Assembly (NCBI GenBank): GCA_035604035.1
Contig: DATNJF010000429.1
Span: 1-11,163 of the forward strand
Length of the DNA: 11,163 bases
Origin: DATARH01 sp035604035
GTDB lineage: Bacteria; Pseudomonadota; Alphaproteobacteria; ATCC43930; CGMCC-115725
Reading direction: 5' to 3'
Numbering within the stretch: the stretch's first letter is position 1; each line of letters begins with the position of its first letter. Shown here one piece after another: positions 1 to 6,789 of the stretch. The translations under genes and the position numbers were made by a program. The notes under the pieces were generated by a model. It was not told where the DNA came from and searched no databases. It saw only the letters and a program-made list of their open reading frames with translations.

Positions 1-226
1 AGCCAACGCTGCCCCAGCGGGTCGCAAAGTTCGAGCCGACGATGGCGCCGTCCTCCTCGGCGACGAAGGCCTCGACATGCTCGGAGCGAAAGCGGTTGGT
101 GTGAAGATCGCGGTCTTCCCAAAAGCCTGCCGGGTCTGAAGCCCCGAAAAACGTGCCGAACGCGGTTCGCACGATCCGCCAGGCTTCCGGCAAATCGCTC
201 TCGGTTAGGGGTCGAACGGTCGCCAT
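1..226 (-). CDS. GNAT-family N-acetyltransferase, N-terminal part, cut by window edge
   Basis: Reading leftward from an ATG at 226 gives 75 codons that stay open to the edge. The product begins MATVRPLTESDLPEAW, the usual first strand and helix of a GCN5-related acetyltransferase (xVRPLxxxDLPxxxxI). A later segment, VEAFVAEEDGAIVGSNFAT, matches the strand-turn-strand where GNAT enzymes carry the G-x-IVG turn before the acetyl-CoA-binding region. The acetyl-CoA loop (R/Q-x-x-G-x-G/A) would lie beyond the edge, so the catalytic half is not seen. The start has a strong ribosome binding site (GAGGAGA, about 5 nt upstream). The gene is divergent from the ABC-transporter operon, with 214 nt between the starts. 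By homology it would transfer an acetyl group from acetyl-CoA to an amine; the substrate is unknown. The family assignment is fairly safe. Confidence 0.75.
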   Translation of the reverse strand, partial: MATVRPLTESDLPEAWRIVRTAFGTFFGASDPAGFWEDRDLHTNRFRSEHVEAFVAEEDGAIVGSNFATRWGSVG

Positions 227-344
227 ATCGTTCTCCTCGGAGGTTGGCGATGCTATCTGCCGCTGGGGCTTGCAACCGCAGTAGGGAAGCCGCGCCGGGT
301 CTTGGCCATCGATGGGCAAAAATGCCGCTGAACCTTACGTCAAC

Positions 345-374
345 TTGACAGGCTTCACCGCGTCGAACCATGTT
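345..374 (+). promoter_or_regulatory. Candidate sigma70-type promoter for the ABC-importer operon
   Basis: A perfect TTGACA -35 box lies at 345-350. The best -10 candidate is CATGTT at 369-374, spaced 18 nt, and is weak (3 of 6 consensus bases). Initiation would fall near 381 and leave a leader of about 60 nt before the binding-protein ATG. It is in the right place, between divergent genes and upstream of a five-gene operon, but only the -35 half is convincing. Confidence 0.4.
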
Positions 375-440
375 CTCGCCGCGTCAAACGGATAATGGCG
401 CTTTGCCGTCGCGGGGGCGGCATTTCAGGGGAGGAAGTCG

Positions 441-1643
441 ATGCGGTTGCGTCATTGCCTGGGCCTGGCCCTTGCCGCCGCGGCGAGCACGCCGTTCGCC
501 GCGCTGGCCGCGGATACGATCAAGATCGGCTTTCCGATGCCGTTGTCCGGGCCAACCGCGGTTTATGGCGAGCCGATCCTCAAGGGCGCGCAAATGGCCG
601 TTGACGAGATCAATGCCAAAGGCGGTGTCCTCGGCAGGAAGCTCGAACTCATCGCGCGCGACAGCAAGGCCAACGCCGATGAGGCGGTGCGGCTCGCCCG
701 CGAACTGATTATCAAGGACAGTGTCGATTTCCTCGCGGGCACGCTGACCTCCGCCGAGGCGCCGGCGGTATCGACGATCGCCAGGGAGAACAAGATCGTC
801 TTTGTCGCGCCGACGGCGAAGACGATGAAGCTGACCGCGTCGGAAAACCTGCACCCCTATATCTTCCGCGTCGCCTCGAACACGATGATCGAGGGACGCA
901 CGAGCGCGTCGATCGTCGCGAAATGGACCGATGTGAAGAGGGTGGCGACGATTGCGCCGGACTACGCCTACGGGCGCGACGCGGTTGCCGCCTTTGTCGA
1001 TTACCTGAAGAAGCTGCGACCCGACATCCAGATCGTCGACCAGCAATGGCCGAAACTGGGCGAGCCCGACTTTACGCCGTTCATCACGGCGCAGATGAGC
1101 CAAAAGCCGGATGCGGTTATGTGCGACGTGTTCGGCGGCGATTTTGTTTCTTTGGCGAAGCAGGCGGCGCCGCTCGGCTATTTCAAGGCGATCAACTACA
1201 AGCTTATCGACGGCGGCGAGGTCGGCACGGTGGATGAGGCTCAGGCGCTCGGCGGCGACTATCCCTATGGGATCTGGTCCGACAGCTACGATCCGGTGGT
1301 CTGGGCGGGCAGTAACGAGCCGGCGGACCACAAGGCCTACGAGGACCACCTCAAGGCCTTCATGAAATCCGATTACGGCTCGGGCTGGGCGATTGTCGGC
1401 TATCAGTCGATCCAGGCGCTGGCCGCCGGCATTGCCAAGGCCGGCAGCACCGACTCCGACAAAGTATCGGCTGCGCTGAAGGGCCTCACGTTTGACACCC
1501 CGGTCGGCAAGCGCACCTTCAATCCCAACACCCAAGAGACCGAAGCCGGCGAATATTGGGCGCAGATAATCAAGGACGCGACGCATCCCTTCGCGGTGAT
1601 GAAAGAGCCGACCTACATGGATCCTCAGCCCCTGCTGAACTAA
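441..1643 (+). CDS. Periplasmic substrate-binding protein of a HAAT/branched-chain-type ABC importer
   Basis: This is the 400-residue solute receptor of the importer encoded immediately downstream (Peripla_BP_6, LivK-like). The start is ATG 441, preceded by GGGGAGGAAG. Residues 1-23 form a Sec signal peptide: R2/R4, a hydrophobic Leu/Ala core, and an A-L-A site, so the mature form should begin at A24-D25. The mature protein opens with DTIKIGFPMPLSGPTAVYGE, the family's first strand and ligand loop, then the helix KGAQMAVDEINAKGGVLGRK. GTLTSAEAPA near residues 99-108 is the usual ligand-contacting stretch, and YAYGRD near 174 is the inter-lobe motif of many type I periplasmic binding proteins. 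Neighbours are LivH, LivM, LivG and LivF, all on the same strand. The 96-nt gap to livH contains a hairpin. The ligand could be a branched-chain or other amino acid, an amide or an aromatic acid; no adjacent catabolic gene decides this. Confidence 0.93.
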   Translation: MRLRHCLGLALAAAASTPFAALAADTIKIGFPMPLSGPTAVYGEPILKGAQMAVDEINAKGGVLGRKLELIARDSKANADEAVRLARELIIKDSVDFLAGTLTSAEAPAVSTIARENKIVFVAPTAKTMKLTASENLHPYIFRVASNTMIEGRTSASIVAKWTDVKRVATIAPDYAYGRDAVAAFVDYLKKLRPDIQIVDQQWPKLGEPDFTPFITAQMSQKPDAVMCDVFGGDFVSLAKQAAPLGYFKAINYKLIDGGEVGTVDEAQALGGDYPYGIWSDSYDPVVWAGSNEPADHKAYEDHLKAFMKSDYGSGWAIVGYQSIQALAAGIAKAGSTDSDKVSAALKGLTFDTPVGKRTFNPNTQETEAGEYWAQIIKDATHPFAVMKEPTYMDPQPLLN

Positions 1644-1665
1644 CCAGACTATCTTTTTGAACGAC

Positions 1666-1695
1666 GCCCGCGTGCCGCCGATGACGGCCGCGGGC
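1666..1695 (+). terminator. GC-rich hairpin between receptor and permease genes (attenuator-like)
   Basis: The left arm (1666-1677) and right arm (1685-1695) pair over 11 bp with one bulged T at 1673 and a 7-nt loop. CTTTCGTTG follows, a short, imperfect U-rich tail. It lies 22 nt after the binding-protein stop and 45 nt before the livH start, with no promoter that I can recognise between it and livH. A partial terminator here would let the receptor be made in excess over the membrane subunits. It could equally act as a 3' stabiliser of the receptor mRNA. The hairpin is read directly; its effect on transcription is inferred. Confidence 0.6.
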
Positions 1696-1739
1696 TTTCG
1701 TTGAGTGCGGCCTGAGCAAAGGGCAAGGTTGGTAGCGCA

Positions 1740-2621
1740 GTGAACATTTCGTCGTTGTTCAGCCAGTTCATGGGCGGCCTGACCGCGGCGATGTTCCTGT
1801 TCCTCATCGCCTCGGGGCTGTCGCTGATCTTCGGTGTGCTGCGCGTCCTCAACTTCGCGCACGGCTCGTTCTATATGCTCGGAGCCTATATCGCCTGGCA
1901 GGTGGTGCACTGGGCACAGCCGAGCGGAGCGGCGTTCTGGCTGGCGGCGCTCGGCGCTGCGCTCGGCGTCGCCATTCTCGGCGGCGTCATTGAGCGGCTG
2001 CTGTTTCGCTTTCTTTATGGCCGCGAGGAGCTCTATCAGCTGCTCTTCACCTATGCCCTGGTGCTGATCCTCGGCGACGCGGCGAAAATCATCTGGGGCA
2101 CCGACCAGTTGTCAGTGTCGCGGCCGGCGATCCTCAACGGCGGGTTCGAGGTGCTCGGCACGACGGTGCCTTACTACAATTTGTTCATCATCCTGATCGG
2201 GCCGGCGATAGCGCTCGGCGTCTGGCTGATGCTGACCCGCACCTCGCTCGGCCGCATGGTGCGCGCCGCCGCGCTCGACCGTGAGATGCTCGACGCGCTC
2301 GGCGCCAATGTCGGTTGGCTTTACACCGGCATGTTCATGCTGAGCGCAGCGTTGGCTGGGCTCGCCGGAGCGCTGGTGACGCCGATCCAGAGCATCGTGC
2401 CGGGAATGGATGTCGAGATCATCGTCCAGGCTTTCATCGTCGTGGTGATCGGTGGGCTCGGCTCGTTCTGGGGCACGTTCTGGGGATCGATGCTCTACGG
2501 CCAGGTGCTGTCGTTCGGCATCCTTATCTTTCCCGGTTTCTCGCTGTTCTCGGTCTTCGCCCTGATGACGGTGATCCTCATCGTCCGGCCTTGGGGTCTG
2601 TTTGGGAAGCCGATCCGATGA
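1740..2621 (+). CDS. livH: LivH-type inner-membrane permease of the HAAT ABC importer
   Basis: The 293-residue product is almost entirely hydrophobic, with about eight membrane segments, which fits the LivH family in length and profile. Diagnostic stretches are GLSLIFGVLRVLNFAHGSFY at about residues 26-45 (the LivH signature around NFAHG) and ALDREMLDALGANVGWLY in the cytoplasmic coupling loop that meets the ATPase. VVVIGGLGSFWG and a C-terminal VRPWGLFG close the protein. With LivM it forms the heterodimeric channel through which substrate from the periplasmic receptor enters the cytoplasm. The start taken is GTG 1740, since it gives the usual LivH N-terminus. Its ribosome binding site (CAAGG) is modest, and ATG at residue 11 is the alternative. 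The gene ends inside the livM start (ATGA overlap). Confidence 0.93.
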   Translation: MNISSLFSQFMGGLTAAMFLFLIASGLSLIFGVLRVLNFAHGSFYMLGAYIAWQVVHWAQPSGAAFWLAALGAALGVAILGGVIERLLFRFLYGREELYQLLFTYALVLILGDAAKIIWGTDQLSVSRPAILNGGFEVLGTTVPYYNLFIILIGPAIALGVWLMLTRTSLGRMVRAAALDREMLDALGANVGWLYTGMFMLSAALAGLAGALVTPIQSIVPGMDVEIIVQAFIVVVIGGLGSFWGTFWGSMLYGQVLSFGILIFPGFSLFSVFALMTVILIVRPWGLFGKPIR

Positions 2622-3604
2622 GCCGATTCAATCTCCGATCGGAGCGCGTGCCGTGGGCTTTGATCGTCTTTCTGATCGCACTGTGGCTGCCGTGGGTCGG
2701 TTCGCGATACGACACGCTCATCGGCACTCAGATCCTCATCTACGCGTTGTTTGCGCTGAGTCTCAACTTGCTGTTGGGTGTGACGGGGCTCGTCTCGTTC
2801 GGCCATGTCGCCTATTTCGGCCTGGGTGCTTATATCTGCGCCCTCTTGATGAAAAGCCTGCACTGGCCGTTCTTGCTTTCGTTCCCGGCGGCGGGACTCG
2901 GCGCTGGCCTGTTCGCGCTGGTCTTCGGGTTCTTCTGCGTGCGCCTGACCAAGATCTATTTCGCCATGCTGACGTTGGCGTTCTCGCAGATCGTCTGGGC
3001 GATCTGCTTCAAGTGGAACGATGTTACCGGCGGCGATCAAGGCCTGCCCGACGTGCCGTTCCCCGATCTTGCCTGGATGTCGTCGCTCCCCGGCTTCGGC
3101 CATTTCCGCATCGGCGACGAGTTCTATTTCCTCGTCCTCGTCCTCGTCATGCTGTGCGTCGCGGCGCTAAGGCGCTTGGAACGCTCACCGTTCGGGCGGG
3201 TGCTGACGACGATCCGCGAGAACCCGGAGCGCGCCGCCTTTGTCGGCGTCAATGTCCGGGCCTACGAGTTGGCCGCCTTCACCGTCGCCGGGATCTTTGG
3301 CGGATTTTCCGGAGCCCTATTCGGCATCTTCAACCGCGGGGTCTACGCGGATTTCGTGTTTTGGTCGAAATCCGCCGACGTGATGATCATGACGATCCTC
3401 GGCGGGATGAACCATTTCTGGGGTCCGGTGGTCGGCGCCGCGGTGCTGACCATCCTCAACCAGCAGATCACCTCGTACACCGAGTACTGGCCCTTGGTGC
3501 TGGGCACGATCTTGGTGGTGCTGCTCTTCGCCTTTCCGGGCGGGATCATGGGCGCCCTCGACGCCGGCTGGACCCGGCTGACCCATCGCCGGCGCAATGC
3601 TTGA
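2618..3604 (+). CDS. livM: LivM-type inner-membrane permease of the HAAT ABC importer
   Basis: This 328-residue second permease starts at the ATG of an ATGA overlap with livH, which suggests translational coupling. A much longer reading of the same frame from 2315 runs through livH and is rejected. Family marks are SLNLLLGVTGLVSFGHVAYF near residues 44-63 (the LivM counterpart of the LivH signature), TGGDQGLPDVPF, the cytoplasmic coupling helix region RENPERAAFVGVNV, and MTILGGMNHFWGPVVGA. The C-terminus is short and basic (LTHRRRNA), consistent with a cytoplasmic tail. The protein pairs with LivH to form the pore; LivG and LivF dock on the two coupling helices. The last 8 nt overlap livG. 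Confidence 0.93.
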   Translation: MSRFNLRSERVPWALIVFLIALWLPWVGSRYDTLIGTQILIYALFALSLNLLLGVTGLVSFGHVAYFGLGAYICALLMKSLHWPFLLSFPAAGLGAGLFALVFGFFCVRLTKIYFAMLTLAFSQIVWAICFKWNDVTGGDQGLPDVPFPDLAWMSSLPGFGHFRIGDEFYFLVLVLVMLCVAALRRLERSPFGRVLTTIRENPERAAFVGVNVRAYELAAFTVAGIFGGFSGALFGIFNRGVYADFVFWSKSADVMIMTILGGMNHFWGPVVGAAVLTILNQQITSYTEYWPLVLGTILVVLLFAFPGGIMGALDAGWTRLTHRRRNA

Positions 3605-4331
3605 AATCAGCGCACTGCGCAAATCGTTTTCCGGCTTTGTCGCGGTCTCGGATGTGTCGTTCACGGTCGAGACGCAGCAGATCGCCGCGGTGATCGGCCC
3701 GAACGGTGCCGGCAAGTCGACGCTGTTCAACCTCATCACCGGTCATCTACAGCCGGATAGCGGCACGGTCGTGCTCGACGGCAAGGACATCACCGGGGTG
3801 CAGCCGCATCAGATCTGCCGCATGGGCATCGGCCGCTCGTTCCAGCGCACCAACATCTTCCCGCGGCTTTCGGTGTTCGAGAACGTCCAGGCGGCCTATC
3901 TCATCCACCGCGGCCGCGGGCCCAATTTCTGGTCGCGCTCGTCGAGCTTCTATCATGACGATGTCGAGGCACTGCTCGGCCAGATCGGGCTGCGCGAGCA
4001 CGCCAGCTCGCTTGCCGGAACGCTGAGCTACGGTAACCAGAAGCAGTTGGAGCTGGGCCTCGCGCTGGCAAGCGACCCGGCGCTGCTGCTGCTCGACGAG
4101 CCGACAGCCGGCATGTCCGCGAGCGAGACCCACGACACGATCGCGCTCATCGAAAAGATCGCCAGCGAACGCGCGCTGACCCTGCTTTTCACCGAGCACG
4201 ACATGGATGTCGTGTTCTCGATCGCGCAAAAGATCGCGGTAATGCACCAGGGACGCCTGATCGCCGATGGCCCTCCCGCCGAGGTGCGCGCCGATCCGAC
4301 CGTGCGCCGCGTGTATTTGGGCGAGCACTGA
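3597..4331 (+). CDS. livG: LivG-type ATPase subunit of the HAAT ABC importer
   Basis: This is a 244-residue ABC ATPase with every catalytic element. Walker A is GPNGAGKST (34-42), the Q-loop Gln is near 83, and the signature is the LivG-type LSYGNQKQLE (143-152). Walker B is ALLLLDEPT (162-170), with an Asp-Glu pair, followed by an H-loop His at 201. The C-terminal PPAEVRADPTVRRVYLGEH is the typical LivG ending. It hydrolyses ATP on the cytoplasmic face and, paired with LivF, powers import. The start is ATG 3597, 8 nt inside livM; the first residues, MLEISALRKSFSGFVAVSDV, align with the family's first strand, so no longer start is needed. The stop overlaps the livF ATG by one base (TGATG). 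Confidence 0.95.
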   Translation: MLEISALRKSFSGFVAVSDVSFTVETQQIAAVIGPNGAGKSTLFNLITGHLQPDSGTVVLDGKDITGVQPHQICRMGIGRSFQRTNIFPRLSVFENVQAAYLIHRGRGPNFWSRSSSFYHDDVEALLGQIGLREHASSLAGTLSYGNQKQLELGLALASDPALLLLDEPTAGMSASETHDTIALIEKIASERALTLLFTEHDMDVVFSIAQKIAVMHQGRLIADGPPAEVRADPTVRRVYLGEH

Positions 4332-5038
4332 TGGCGGCGCTGCTCACCGTCGAGGACATCCACACCGCCTATGGGCTGAGCCGGGTGCTGTTCGGTGTCT
4401 CGCTCGAGATCGAGGCCGGCGAATGCGTGACCTTGCTCGGCCGCAACGGGGTCGGCAAGACGACGACGATGCGCTCGATCATGGGGCTGAGCCCGCCGAC
4501 TAGCGGACGGGTGCTGTGGAAGGGCGCGGACATTACTGGATGGCCGCCGCACAAGGTGGCGCGCGCCGGGATCGGTTTTGTGCCGGAGGACCGCCGCATC
4601 TTCGCCGAATTGAGCGTATGGGAAAATCTCGACGTCGCCGGCCGTGCCGGCGGACGCCGCGGCCATTGGACGGTCGAGACCGTCTACGAGCTATTTCCCG
4701 TGCTGCGCGACTTGAGGAACCGCCAGGGCGGGTTTCTCTCGGGCGGCGAGCAGCAGATGCTGACCATCGGCCGCACCCTGATGGGCAATCCCGAGCTGCT
4801 GCTGCTCGACGAGCCGTCTGAGGGTTTAGCGCCGCTGGTGGTCGAGGCGCTGCGCCTCAAGATCGACGAATTGCGCAAAGGCGGGCTCACCATTCTCCTC
4901 GCCGAGCAGGGGGTCGAATTCTCCTTGTCGCTCGCCGACCGCGTCTATGTGCTGGAGAAGGGCGCGGTGCGTCACGCTGGCCCGGCAGCCGAATTGCGCG
5001 ACAACAAGGAACTCCGCGAAAAGCTGATGGCGATCTAA
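4331..5038 (+). CDS. livF: LivF-type ATPase subunit of the HAAT ABC importer
   Basis: This 235-residue ABC ATPase is the partner of LivG. Walker A is GRNGVGKTT (37-45). The signature LSGGEQQML starts at 136, and Walker B is ELLLLDEPSEGLAP (155-168). The H-loop position is Gln (LLAEQG, Q193) rather than His, as is usual in LivF proteins, so the site partnered by LivG's His probably carries most of the hydrolysis. The start is the ATG of the TGATG junction with livG. The stop TAA lies at 5036-5038 and overlaps the stop of the convergent capA-like gene, so no room is left for a downstream intergenic terminator. Confidence 0.95.
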   Translation: MAALLTVEDIHTAYGLSRVLFGVSLEIEAGECVTLLGRNGVGKTTTMRSIMGLSPPTSGRVLWKGADITGWPPHKVARAGIGFVPEDRRIFAELSVWENLDVAGRAGGRRGHWTVETVYELFPVLRDLRNRQGGFLSGGEQQMLTIGRTLMGNPELLLLDEPSEGLAPLVVEALRLKIDELRKGGLTILLAEQGVEFSLSLADRVYVLEKGAVRHAGPAAELRDNKELREKLMAI

Positions 5039-6075
5039 AGCAGAATCTGGACCGCGTCGCCTTCCGGCTCGAGCCGCGTGCCGGTGCGCGCGGCGCGGTC
5101 GGTGAGCCGAGCTAAGGTCTCCCCTTCCGCCGCAAGTGAGCAGATCACCGTCTCGTTGGCGTCGTTGTGGCGGACAAAGCGGAAGCCAGCCCCGCTGACC
5201 CGTCCCGCATCGACCTCGACCCGCGCCATCATGCCGATCCAATCGCCATGGCGGCGCCCGCCATGGCCGGTATGGAACGAGAAGCTGCCGAGCCCGTAGA
5301 AGATCGGCTTGCCCTTATAGACCTCGACGGGGAGCGAATAGTGCGGGCCGTGGCCGATGACGATGTCGGCGCCGGCATCGATCGCCGCGTGGGCGATCTC
5401 GACCATGTAGTCGAGCACTTCCTCGCCAAGCCCCCAGTGGCATGAAGCGATGACGATATCCGCGTTTTGCCGCAACGCCGCGATGTCGGCGGTGAACTGC
5501 GCGAGGTAGCTACGGTCCGGCCAAGTGACGACGATCGGCGGGATGCCCGGCCGGTTCATCGGCGGGATCTCGGGTCGCGTCTTATGCGCCGGCACCTGGT
5601 AGGCGGTGTGGGCGCGCAGCGCGGCGATCCCGGCGCTCTTCTCGCCGGCTTCGTGGTTGGTCGGCCAATAGACCGAGCTGCGCTGGACCAAGCCGAGGCG
5701 CAGCCCAGCGCGCTCGACGATCGCCGGCGCCCGCGCAGCGGCGAGGTTCAGACCGGCGCCGGTATGGGCGATACCGAGCCGGTCGAGACGCTCGATCGAG
5801 CCGAGGATCGCAGCTGCGCCATAGTTGACGTTGTTGGCAAGGCCCACCGCGGCAAAGCTGGCCAACTTCAGCGCCTCACCGCCGATCGCCGGATCGGCGA
5901 AGAATCCTTCCTGCTCGACGCTATGCCCGTCGGGCGGGTGGTAGAGCAGGCATTCGAGATTGGCGAAGATCGCGTCGGCCTCGGCGAACGCTTTGCCGAC
6001 CCGCGCGAACGGCACCGACGGATCGACGACATTCATCAGATTGACGTCGCCGACCAGGATTAGTGTCGCCGGCAC
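5035..6075 (-). CDS. CapA-family (poly-gamma-glutamate synthesis-type) metallophosphatase-like protein, atypical motif
   Basis: The 346-residue product has the CapA fold: a first strand ending in GDVNLM (G9-D10), FANLE (N39, E41), a helix-rich middle, CHWGLGEE (H213), GHGPHYSLPVEVYKGKPIFY (H242, H245) and LGSFSFHTGHGG. These match the metal-binding blocks of CapA/PgsA-type calcineurin-like proteins. The motif normally written ANNHxxDYG is here LANNVNYG (79-86), which lacks the His and is two residues shorter. There is no signal peptide or membrane anchor, so the protein should be cytoplasmic, unlike CapA of capsule-forming Bacillus. I chose GTG 6075 because it begins just before the first strand and has an AAGG 8 nt upstream. 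The frame is open further upstream, but that part lies antisense-free inside trcR in another frame and reads as low-complexity Arg/Ser sequence. It follows trcR by 19 nt. Activity and substrate are unknown. Confidence 0.85.
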   Translation of the reverse strand: MPATLILVGDVNLMNVVDPSVPFARVGKAFAEADAIFANLECLLYHPPDGHSVEQEGFFADPAIGGEALKLASFAAVGLANNVNYGAAAILGSIERLDRLGIAHTGAGLNLAAARAPAIVERAGLRLGLVQRSSVYWPTNHEAGEKSAGIAALRAHTAYQVPAHKTRPEIPPMNRPGIPPIVVTWPDRSYLAQFTADIAALRQNADIVIASCHWGLGEEVLDYMVEIAHAAIDAGADIVIGHGPHYSLPVEVYKGKPIFYGLGSFSFHTGHGGRRHGDWIGMMARVEVDAGRVSGAGFRFVRHNDANETVICSLAAEGETLARLTDRAARTGTRLEPEGDAVQILL

Positions 6076-6094
6076 GATTTGGGCCTTCGCTTGC

Positions 6095-6685
6095 TCAGGC
6101 TTCGACGTCCTCCGCCGGCTCGGAGCCGGCGTGGATGTCGACGATCGTGTCAGCCAGCGACTTCTTGCCCTTCGTCGCTTTGATGATCGCCTGGTCAAGC
6201 TCGTCCAAGCTGCACAGCTCCAACCCGACCGGGTGGCGCGCTTTGATGTTCGGGCTGTTCCAGTGGGTGCGGTCGCGCACCGCGTTGATCGTCGGCTTGG
6301 TCGTGCCGACCAGCCGGCAAATCTGCGCATCCGACAGTTCGGGGTGGTTGCGCAGCAGGTAGAAGATCGCGTCCGGCTTGTCCTGGCGCTTGGCGATCGG
6401 CGTGTAGCGCGGGCCCTTGTGGCGGTGGAGTTGCGGCGGGATCGCGTTTTCCAGCAGCGTCAGGCGCGCGTCGGGGTCGGTGGCGCAGCGCGCCAGCTCG
6501 TCGGCGGTGGTCTGTCCGTTGGCGACCGGATCGAGGCCCTGCATCTGGTTGGCGACCTCGCCATCGGCGATCGCCTGGACCTCGAGCGGGTGCAGCCCAC
6601 AGAAATCGGCGATCTGGTCGAAGGTCAACGCGGTATTCTCGACCAGCCAAACCGCGGTGGCTTTCGGCATCAAAGGTGCGCGCAT
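6095..6685 (-). CDS. trcR: TrcR-family (DUF1013) cell-cycle transcriptional regulator
   Basis: The 196-residue protein begins MRAPLMPKATAVWLVENTAL, the highly conserved N-terminus of the alphaproteobacterial DUF1013/TrcR family. It continues TFDQIADFCGLHPLEVQAIADGEV, a helix-turn-helix-like segment near 21-44. A second one lies at about 117-139 (LSDAQICRLVGTTKPTINAV), followed by RTHWNSPNIK and HPVGLELCSLDEL. The two helix-turn-helix-like regions and the cytoplasmic profile support DNA binding; the cell-cycle role comes from the family name, not from this sequence. The start at ATG 6685 has AAGGA 6 nt upstream. It is divergent from the DUF1192 gene across 104 nt and is probably co-transcribed with the capA-like gene downstream. 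Its C-terminal tail is short and acidic (EPAEDVEA). Confidence 0.9.
   Translation of the reverse strand: MRAPLMPKATAVWLVENTALTFDQIADFCGLHPLEVQAIADGEVANQMQGLDPVANGQTTADELARCATDPDARLTLLENAIPPQLHRHKGPRYTPIAKRQDKPDAIFYLLRNHPELSDAQICRLVGTTKPTINAVRDRTHWNSPNIKARHPVGLELCSLDELDQAIIKATKGKKSLADTIVDIHAGSEPAEDVEA
6113..6131. repeat. 8-bp perfect inverted repeat at the 3' end of trcR
   Basis: The arms at 6113-6120 and 6124-6131 pair perfectly over 8 bp around a 3-nt CGG loop. It lies inside the last codons of trcR, 16 nt before its stop and about 38 nt upstream of the capA-like GTG. On the mRNA strand no U-run follows, so it is not a standard terminator. It may be a by-product of GC-rich Ala/Gly/Pro codons, or it may modulate readthrough into or translation of the capA-like gene. 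Confidence 0.35.
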
Positions 6686-6688
6686 CGT

Positions 6689-6693
6689 GATTC
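6689..6693. promoter_or_regulatory. GANTC site next to the trcR start codon
   Basis: GATTC occurs 3 nt upstream of the trcR ATG and overlaps its ribosome binding site. GANTC is the CcrM methylation target used for cell-cycle timing in many Alphaproteobacteria. The motif is short enough to occur by chance, and only its position beside a cell-cycle regulator gene makes it worth marking. Confidence 0.25.
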
Positions 6694-6737
6694 CTTGGAA
6701 ATTTCAGGCGCGATAGGGTCGCGCAGCTTACTACGGA

Positions 6738-6743
6738 TATAAT
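6738..6743 (+). promoter_or_regulatory. Candidate -10 box for the DUF1192-cytochrome transcript
   Basis: A perfect TATAAT lies 46 nt upstream of the DUF1192 ATG in the divergent intergenic region. No good -35 hexamer is present at 16-18 nt upstream (the sequence there reads about AGGGTC), so an activator may be needed or the match may be fortuitous. A small inverted repeat, TGCCG...CGGCA (6754-6770), would lie in the leader. Confidence 0.3.
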
Positions 6744-6789
6744 GGCCTGCGGCTGCCGATAAAAGCGGCAAGCGAATGGCGGAGGGAAG

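Noticed and set aside
384..1910. 508-codon minus-strand open frame opposite the receptor gene
   Set aside because: It is an Arg/Asp/His-rich antisense shadow of a clearly coding plus-strand gene, with no recognisable domain; long antisense frames are common in GC-rich DNA.
2315..2617. N-terminal extension of LivM inside livH
   Set aside because: The extra 101 residues are an out-of-frame reading of livH; the ATG at 2618 gives the normal LivM N-terminus and an ATGA overlap.
6076..6330. 85-residue N-terminal extension of the CapA-like protein
   Set aside because: It lies inside trcR in another frame and is Arg/Ser/Thr-rich. The protein fold starts right after the GTG at 6075.
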